A DNA stretch of 64,000 nucleotides, taken from positions 1-64,000 of the forward strand of contig CAYOSH010000019.1 of assembly GCA_964406575.1 (NCBI GenBank), in the 5' to 3' direction. This document shows positions 58,984 through 64,000 of this stretch, piece by piece; position 1 is the stretch's first letter, and each line of letters opens with the position of its first letter. A program made the position numbers and the translations under genes. Below the pieces are notes generated by a model. It saw only the letters and a program-made list of their open reading frames with translations. It searched no databases and had not been told where the DNA came from. Origin of the DNA: WTAW01 sp964406575. Its GTDB lineage: Bacteria > Acidobacteriota > Aminicenantia > Aminicenantales > Aminicenantaceae.

Positions 58984-59363
58984 GATGTCCTCCTTTCTTA
59001 AACTCTCTGATCCTGCCGATTTAATCAGAGTCCTACGCGGAATCCTGGAAGCTTAACAGGACCTTTCTTTCATACGCCTCCCTCTAGAAGATTGCTGACC
59101 CGGGGATAGCTGAGATTAATGATGCTAGGGAGAGGTTAGTGGCTATGACTTCGAATCCAATAGTCCTCAGAAGATTGTTTCCTAAGGGCTATCTATCGTC
59201 GTCAGCTAAGGGCTTTATCGATTTGCACTATCAAAGGCGAATGAAGTAGTAATAACATCGACTTATTAATTTTTTTAGAATCTAATAGAAGGTTGTCCCC
59301 TTTTTTTCCTATTCGGGAACGGGCCCTACAATCAAAACCCAGGTATGCGAACACATTTGTCAT
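58984..59363. other. Intergenic stretch before the arginase-like gene
   Basis: No coding. A family A half-copy (GTCCCCTTTTTTT at 59295-59307) and a family B half-copy (ATTCGGGAACGGGCCCTACA at 59311-59330) stand side by side. CTAAGGGCT occurs twice near 59195-59215. Confidence 0.5.
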
Positions 59364-59400
59364 TTGACAGATACTCGAGCGTTTTATAGTCTAATTAGAC
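59364..59400 (+). promoter_or_regulatory. Promoter with perfect 12-bp palindrome
   Basis: TTGACA (59364-59369), 15-base spacer, TATAGT (59385-59390). GTCTAATTAGAC (59389-59400) is a perfect palindrome over the presumed start of transcription, 25 bases before the ATG. Candidate repressor site. Confidence 0.5.
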
Positions 59401-59424
59401 CACGAAAGAGATGGAGGATGCGGA

Positions 59425-60408
59425 ATGAAGTCTCACAACATATTAAGTTGGACAATGACTGTTATTCTGTTGACGAGCATTGCAGGTTACGGACATACCA
59501 TGCCTAAAGATAAAGATCCCATCAAAATCGCACTTGTTCTTCAGCCTATTTCAGGAAGCCGCAGTGGTCCTGAGATGTCTCAGGGACCGCAGCTCATGTA
59601 TGAGGGGCTCAAAAAAATGATGGCTGACATGAGAATCGAAGAAGCTGTCAAAGAAATCGTGAAGCTGACACCCGAAGAGGAAAAGGATTACGGGGCCTGG
59701 CACAGAGTGGGAATGGCCAACGGACACCTCAACGAAACCGTAGCTCGTCAGAGCAAAAAAGGCATGTTCCCCCTGGGCCTTCTGTCCAACTGCAACAGTC
59801 TGATAGGAATGCTGGCCGGGATGCAGCATTCGGGTTCGACCAGACGCCCTCTTTCGGTCGGGCTCATCTGGCTGGATGCTCACGCCGACTTCAACACACC
59901 GGAGACCACGCTGAGCGGGATGCTCGGTGGTATGCCGGTCGCCGTGGCTGCAGGCAAGTGCCTCTACAGACTGCGCCTCAAAGGCGGGCTGGAGCCTGCC
60001 ATTCCTGAAAAGAACATCATCATGATGTGTGTCCGGGATATGGATCCTTTGGAAGAGGAACTGGTGCTCAACTCACACATCACCCTGATATCGACGGAGG
60101 AAATGGTCAAACTGAACCGGCGCATGAAAGTGGAATTCGAAAGCCTTTGTGACCGCGTCGATGTTGTCTACATCCATATCGACCTCGATGTGCTCGATGC
60201 TCCTGATATCCCTGGTCACACTTTTCAGGTACCGGATGGACCGAATCCGGCTCAATTGGGTAAGGCTCTCAAATACATGATGGAAAATCCAAAGGTGGGT
60301 GCACTGGGAGTCGCATCGTTCCCTATACAGGAAGAGGTCCGCGACAAGAGCTTAGGATCAACCCTAGAGGTTATCAAAGGTGGGCTCTTAGGGCTTCAAG
60401 CCCGATAA
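59425..60408 (+). CDS. Exported arginase/ureohydrolase-family protein
   Basis: 327 residues; GGAGGATG before the ATG. N-terminal signal peptide to about 22-25 (SIAGYGHT). Metal-binding motifs DAHADFNTP and HIDLDVLDAPDIPG of the family are complete, but where GGDHS usually gives the first His, this reads LLSNCNSLIG. The fold clearly belongs to ureohydrolases (arginase, agmatinase, formiminoglutamase), but export and the changed ligand are unusual. Possible guanidino-compound hydrolase in the periplasm; alternatively a non-catalytic member. Confidence 0.82.
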   Translation: MKSHNILSWTMTVILLTSIAGYGHTMPKDKDPIKIALVLQPISGSRSGPEMSQGPQLMYEGLKKMMADMRIEEAVKEIVKLTPEEEKDYGAWHRVGMANGHLNETVARQSKKGMFPLGLLSNCNSLIGMLAGMQHSGSTRRPLSVGLIWLDAHADFNTPETTLSGMLGGMPVAVAAGKCLYRLRLKGGLEPAIPEKNIIMMCVRDMDPLEEELVLNSHITLISTEEMVKLNRRMKVEFESLCDRVDVVYIHIDLDVLDAPDIPGHTFQVPDGPNPAQLGKALKYMMENPKVGALGVASFPIQEEVRDKSLGSTLEVIKGGLLGLQAR

Positions 60409-60450
60409 ATGCTCCTATCCTGGCACGATAAAACCGGTCTATTCTTTGGC

Positions 60451-62916
60451 CTAGAACCTTGGCCTTGTAAAGCCTAAATTATCCAGGATCACGACTCCTT
60501 TGGGCATCAAATCAAAGACAAAGCGGATTTCTTTAAGACGAGATGGATCAAAATCCGGATTCTCTTTGGCGAACGCCGTGAGCGGAAGCTCAAAGGTCTG
60601 AATGGTCGCCTCATAGTCCTTACCCCAGATGGTTCCTTCGCTTTTCAGCTTGCTGAATTTCGTCCGCATTATCGGGGGGACGGCCATAAAACGCTCCAAG
60701 GGAAGTTTCACAGAGGTTCCATCGATACCAACCAGCTCGATACTGAGCCTGACGGGTTCCCGATCCTTGTCCTCTTTAGCTTTATCCGATCCCTTCCCTT
60801 TTTTTGCTTTGTCTTCGGATCCCTTTTTTGGCATTTCCTCACCGTCGTCCAGTATCTTTTCTTGCTTCTCTCCTGCGTTGCCTTTCTTTTTATCCTTTTC
60901 CTCATCCTCAGGTTCGGGTGGTTTTTCATCTGCTTCGGCCATAGTGAACACCAATAGGGTGTCATCTGCGATGGGATTTTCAGACCTAAAGTTCTGTGGT
61001 AATAGAATGGAATACACTCCAACCTTTTCCGATAACTCCTCTGCCTCGGGTTCCCCCCACCCCACCACAGCAGCGTTGTTCTGTTTTGTCCCCCATCGGC
61101 GAAATTCCAGGTCCTCTTCACGCCACACCGTCAAGTTCTCGCCGGAAATGCGTCCACCCTGTATCGTCGTCGTGGTCACATCCACATCCTCATCAAAATC
61201 GCTAACAGTTATAAAATTAGAATCTTCCAGCCGGTTGATGTAAATATCTTCGGGAAGCCAATCCCGTGCATACCGATAATCTCTAAAAATGGGGAGGTAT
61301 TCGTTTTCCCCGTGAAGGGCATACTCCAAAAAGGCAGAAATGTAGACCTTGCTGATCTTCCGCTGTTCGTCTCCGCGGAGAAGGGTCTTGCGGTTAAGGA
61401 TCAGGCCCATGGGTAAACCCCAATCGTTGTCTCCCCACACGGTGTTGAACTGGCCGTGGTTGGACCTGTATGAGTAAAGTGTCGATTTGATCCAATAATT
61501 GCCATCCGTAAATTTCACACGATTGTACTGGCGTTCTCCCATAAAAACGGAGACATCAGAATCATGCGCTCCTTGGAATACCAAGTAATTCACATTCTCG
61601 AGAGGCGTAGGTTTTCCCGCAGGTTTGTACTGCCCGTCACTGGGCGCGATCGATATTATGGCCTTGATGTCAAAATCAAAATCGAATGCCACAGTCGCAT
61701 CATCTGGATAATGGGAGAGGCGGTTGAAAGAGCCTGCAATCGCTGCCGCTTCTCCGCCACGGGAGTGGCCGATCAGCCCGATGTTGTCCATATCGACCTT
61801 ATTGTAGAACAGATTATCCTCAGCCTGATTCCACTCTCTCCAGACTTTGAGATGCTCAAGGAGCATCCATCCCCGTCCATCATTTTCCCCGTTCAAGCCG
61901 GCCATAAACGTGCCGTTGAAGAAATTCTCATCTACGGAAACAAAAATAAAACCGCGGCTGGCCATAAGTTCGCCCAAATAGGAGTATCCAGGGTCCGAGA
62001 ACTCTTGCATCTTGTGATTGCCATGGACGATGAGAACAAGGGGGAAAGGCCCCTCTCCCTCTGGATACCAAACGCGGCCGTTCACCGGAAATTCTTCGAA
62101 ACCGAAACCCCAGTACCACTCCCGGAGCTTCATTCTCCACCCTTTATTCCCTTTGACAAAAGGAGTCGCATCAACCGTCTCGGTTTTGAGTGTCACCTCT
62201 TCATTGAACTCACGCCGTCTCTTATCTGTGCCGCTTCCGTATGTCAAGGTTAAGATCTCATGAGACCCGGGCAGGCCGGGATTGGCAATGCCAAGCGGTT
62301 TTACAGCCACAGGTGTCTCTTTGAGCACCACAAGGTGGTTCTCGCTTCCTTTATCCACCATCCAAACGACTAATAGGATGTTTAGGGCTAAAGGAATCCC
62401 AACGGCCATACCCACAAAAACTTTTTTTTGCCAAGTCGCGAATTTGAACTCTTTATCGAAAAGTGCGGCAATCCCTCCCCCCAGGAATGCCTGTGCCAAT
62501 CCCAAAACAAGACCCAAGAGCAAAGCAAATTGAGTGGGAAAACCCAACTGCATCAGAACACAGATGAAAACAAGGAGAGCAATCAGTCCTATCGGACCGA
62601 TAAATCGGGGAAATATTGAAAGCAATTTCAAAAGAATGGCTACAGCTAACCAGATCAAGCCGGCTATGATCAGAAGGATGACAACTCCTCCAAGGATGTC
62701 TAAAATACCGGGAAATCCGGGCGTGATAAAGATACCGAAGCCTACGGCTAGAATAACAACAGCAACGATGATACCGATGGCAGCGCCCTTCCGGACCTGA
62801 GCCCTTGGTTGCATCTTGTCCCAGAGCCTCGATAGCCATCGTCTAAACTTCCGCCAGAGGTTCGGTATTTTTTTATTCGGGCTGTATTGTTGCGTATTCG
62901 GATTGGATTCGACCAT
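60451..62916 (-). CDS. Multi-pass membrane alpha/beta hydrolase
   Basis: 821 residues. N-terminal cytosolic part, then about five membrane helices (43-65, 68-100, 103-150, 163-190). The outer-facing hydrolase of about 200-600 has VLIVHGNHK (oxyanion) and nucleophile LIGHSRGGEAAAIAG around 385, later QGAHDSDV and RSNHGQFN for Asp/His. A Lys/Glu-rich low-complexity run near 655-735 (GNAGEKQEKILDDGEEMPKK) precedes a final beta domain. Similar secreted or membrane 'dienelactone hydrolase-type/PAF-acetylhydrolase-like' proteins are annotated only as alpha/beta hydrolase. Substrate unknown. Confidence 0.8.
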   Translation of the reverse strand: MVESNPNTQQYSPNKKIPNLWRKFRRWLSRLWDKMQPRAQVRKGAAIGIIVAVVILAVGFGIFITPGFPGILDILGGVVILLIIAGLIWLAVAILLKLLSIFPRFIGPIGLIALLVFICVLMQLGFPTQFALLLGLVLGLAQAFLGGGIAALFDKEFKFATWQKKVFVGMAVGIPLALNILLVVWMVDKGSENHLVVLKETPVAVKPLGIANPGLPGSHEILTLTYGSGTDKRRREFNEEVTLKTETVDATPFVKGNKGWRMKLREWYWGFGFEEFPVNGRVWYPEGEGPFPLVLIVHGNHKMQEFSDPGYSYLGELMASRGFIFVSVDENFFNGTFMAGLNGENDGRGWMLLEHLKVWREWNQAEDNLFYNKVDMDNIGLIGHSRGGEAAAIAGSFNRLSHYPDDATVAFDFDFDIKAIISIAPSDGQYKPAGKPTPLENVNYLVFQGAHDSDVSVFMGERQYNRVKFTDGNYWIKSTLYSYRSNHGQFNTVWGDNDWGLPMGLILNRKTLLRGDEQRKISKVYISAFLEYALHGENEYLPIFRDYRYARDWLPEDIYINRLEDSNFITVSDFDEDVDVTTTTIQGGRISGENLTVWREEDLEFRRWGTKQNNAAVVGWGEPEAEELSEKVGVYSILLPQNFRSENPIADDTLLVFTMAEADEKPPEPEDEEKDKKKGNAGEKQEKILDDGEEMPKKGSEDKAKKGKGSDKAKEDKDREPVRLSIELVGIDGTSVKLPLERFMAVPPIMRTKFSKLKSEGTIWGKDYEATIQTFELPLTAFAKENPDFDPSRLKEIRFVFDLMPKGVVILDNLGFTRPRF

Positions 62917-62989
62917 AGATCAACCCTCCAGTGTTTTAAGCAATCTTTTCAGGCACAAGAAAAAAGAGCTATCTTTAGAGTATGCTCGT

Positions 62990-64000
62990 CTAAACTTCGA
63001 TGCGGAAATGGGGTTCGGCAATCCCGTCTATGCCCACCCGCCAAGGACTCCAGACAAGAGATAAAGGCGACACAAAAATGTCACTCTTCCTCGGACGGAC
63101 CACGATCTTTTCCAATGCCAGGTCTTCTGGAGAAAAAGCGTCTTTTGTTTTATCCATTTCTTCCTTAAACTCTTCTTCCATCTGATAGAGTTTCTCCTGG
63201 ACGATTTTCATCTCCTGCATAGCTCTGTCTATATCTTCCTTCTCCCTCGCCGCGCGCCCCACTCCACGAAACGTGGTTGTTGCCCGTCCGACATTTCCCG
63301 TGCTCGTGACTTTCCGACCAAAAACAGCGCCGAGGAGAGTTGCTCCCATAGAAATGGCGGTTTGTACTTTCTGTTGGCCGTACTGGGATTTCTCCACGGC
63401 CACGCGCGATTCTGCTCTGCGCAGCCTGTCCTGCAATCTTGCCAGTTTGGGTGCATAACGTTGGCGCAGCTTTTCCATTCCCAGGTCACGCTTCTCACGG
63501 GCGAGATGCGTGAGCCGCGCTCTGAAATCACCTTCGCTCTCTCCTGGAAGAGATGTTTCCTTAAGGTCGGGAGATTTCCACAACTTCATCACTCTGTTCT
63601 GATAAAGATATCTCCCCAGGGAGGTCTTCCATGCAGTGTAGCTAGCCGGGAGGGCTGCCGCATTGGGGAGTTGTGAAAACTGGCTTTGCGGCAAACCTTC
63701 TTTCTGAAGACTGATTTCCGCTTCATAAACCGTAGCTTCCTCCCAGGGGATCGCTTTGACATCTTGCACCAGAGGAGCCAAGAGAGACACCGTCTCCCAC
63801 TTGTCGACGCTATCTATCCTGCTCACAAAATGGAGACGACTGGTTCCGGCAACCATGGGGCGGTAGACAAGTCTCTCGTCCGCACTCAGAGGACCTTTTC
63901 CCGGAAGAAAATATTCCTGGATGCCGGGAGGAAGAACCGCTCGTTCCGCTCCCAAGATCTTTTGTGACACTTGAGATTGTGCGGGTTGAAAGGACTGCAC
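62990..64000 (-). CDS. C-terminal part of a large protein cut by the window edge, HerA-like ATPase tail likely
   Basis: About 336 codons are open to the window edge, so the true start lies beyond it. The visible part has no Walker motif. It has a long helical, Arg/Glu/Lys-rich coiled-coil section (LARLQDRLRRAESRVAVEKS, later EMKIVQEKLYQMEEEFKEEM) around a Gly-rich TAISMGATLLGAVFGRKVTS, then LALEKIVVRPRKSDIFVSPL and SLVWSPWRVGIDGIAEP. That combination is what I remember after the ATPase domain of HerA/DUF87-type ATP-binding proteins in Acidobacteriota and Chloroflexi. Moderately sure. Confidence 0.6.
   Translation of the reverse strand: MQSFQPAQSQVSQKILGAERAVLPPGIQEYFLPGKGPLSADERLVYRPMVAGTSRLHFVSRIDSVDKWETVSLLAPLVQDVKAIPWEEATVYEAEISLQKEGLPQSQFSQLPNAAALPASYTAWKTSLGRYLYQNRVMKLWKSPDLKETSLPGESEGDFRARLTHLAREKRDLGMEKLRQRYAPKLARLQDRLRRAESRVAVEKSQYGQQKVQTAISMGATLLGAVFGRKVTSTGNVGRATTTFRGVGRAAREKEDIDRAMQEMKIVQEKLYQMEEEFKEEMDKTKDAFSPEDLALEKIVVRPRKSDIFVSPLSLVWSPWRVGIDGIAEPHFRIEV

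Noticed and set aside
60629..61243. Long plus-strand frame of 204 codons opposite the alpha/beta hydrolase
   Set aside because: Ser/Pro-rich mirror of the Lys/Glu-rich run of the real gene.

Overview
The window looks like chromosome from a Gram-negative, anaerobic or microaerophilic heterotroph. It has many exported proteins with signal peptides, lipoproteins, an outer-membrane barrel and c-type cytochromes. The gene mix (many secreted peptidases of families C69, M24 and S9, a kinase-TPR fusion, BlaI/M56, ECF sigma, SYLF, DUF481) and the dispersed 'AAAAGGGGACNGTCCCCTTTT' palindromes resemble Candidatus Aminicenantes or related Acidobacteriota. That placement is inference from gene style, not a phylogenetic result. 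No rRNA, tRNA, CRISPR array or phage module was recognised.

Layout. 1-9.8 kb: secreted sugar-type propeller protein, membrane-tethered methyltransferase, a cysteine-less CMD-like protein, an arsenic methylation pair (AbrB-like regulator plus arsM) behind a strong promoter, divergent MarR/FmdB genes, Smr protein, secreted proteins, DsrE-like protein. 8.6-16.9 kb: geranylgeranyl-reductase-like and phytoene-desaturase-like flavoproteins, a Ser/Thr kinase with TPRs, CDP-alcohol phosphatidyltransferase, then a BlaI-M56 pair with two operators. 16.9-25 kb: PhoX-like protein, DUF481 protein, an alkaline-phosphatase fragment, SYLF protein, serine hydrolase, and an intact IS4-type element inserted in a repeat palindrome. 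25-29.8 kb: one long operon with two gntR-ABC ATPase-permease modules and a 28-residue membrane microprotein. 30-34 kb: a heme module (five-heme cytochrome, heme-tagged outer-membrane barrel, di-heme peroxidase) and a decayed TRAP permease. 34.6-38 kb: ECF sigma factor with an apparent CTG start, anti-sigma, and Spy/CpxP-like proteins. 38-64 kb: C69 dipeptidase, DTW protein, aminotransferase, two abutting UbiA prenyltransferases, a seven-bladed propeller protein ending in a CFI-box, a run of exported hydrolases (two M24 peptidases, esterase, nitrilase, S9 peptidase), ferritin-like protein, PilZ, cyclophilin, a frameshifted secreted protein, an exported ureohydrolase-like protein, a multi-pass alpha/beta hydrolase, and the end of a large protein cut by the window edge.

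How it fits together. Much of the region serves the envelope: uptake and breakdown of peptides and esters outside the cytoplasm, extracytoplasmic sensing (BlaI/M56, ECF/anti-sigma/Spy, GntR-ABC), and heme-based electron transfer or peroxide removal. Two palindromic repeat families and several broken genes show a genome accumulating small repeats and decaying spare genes. The observations most worth testing are the GntR/ABC operon with its microprotein, the heme-barrel module, the tandem BlaI operators with an apparently leaderless start, and the CTG-initiated sigma factor.
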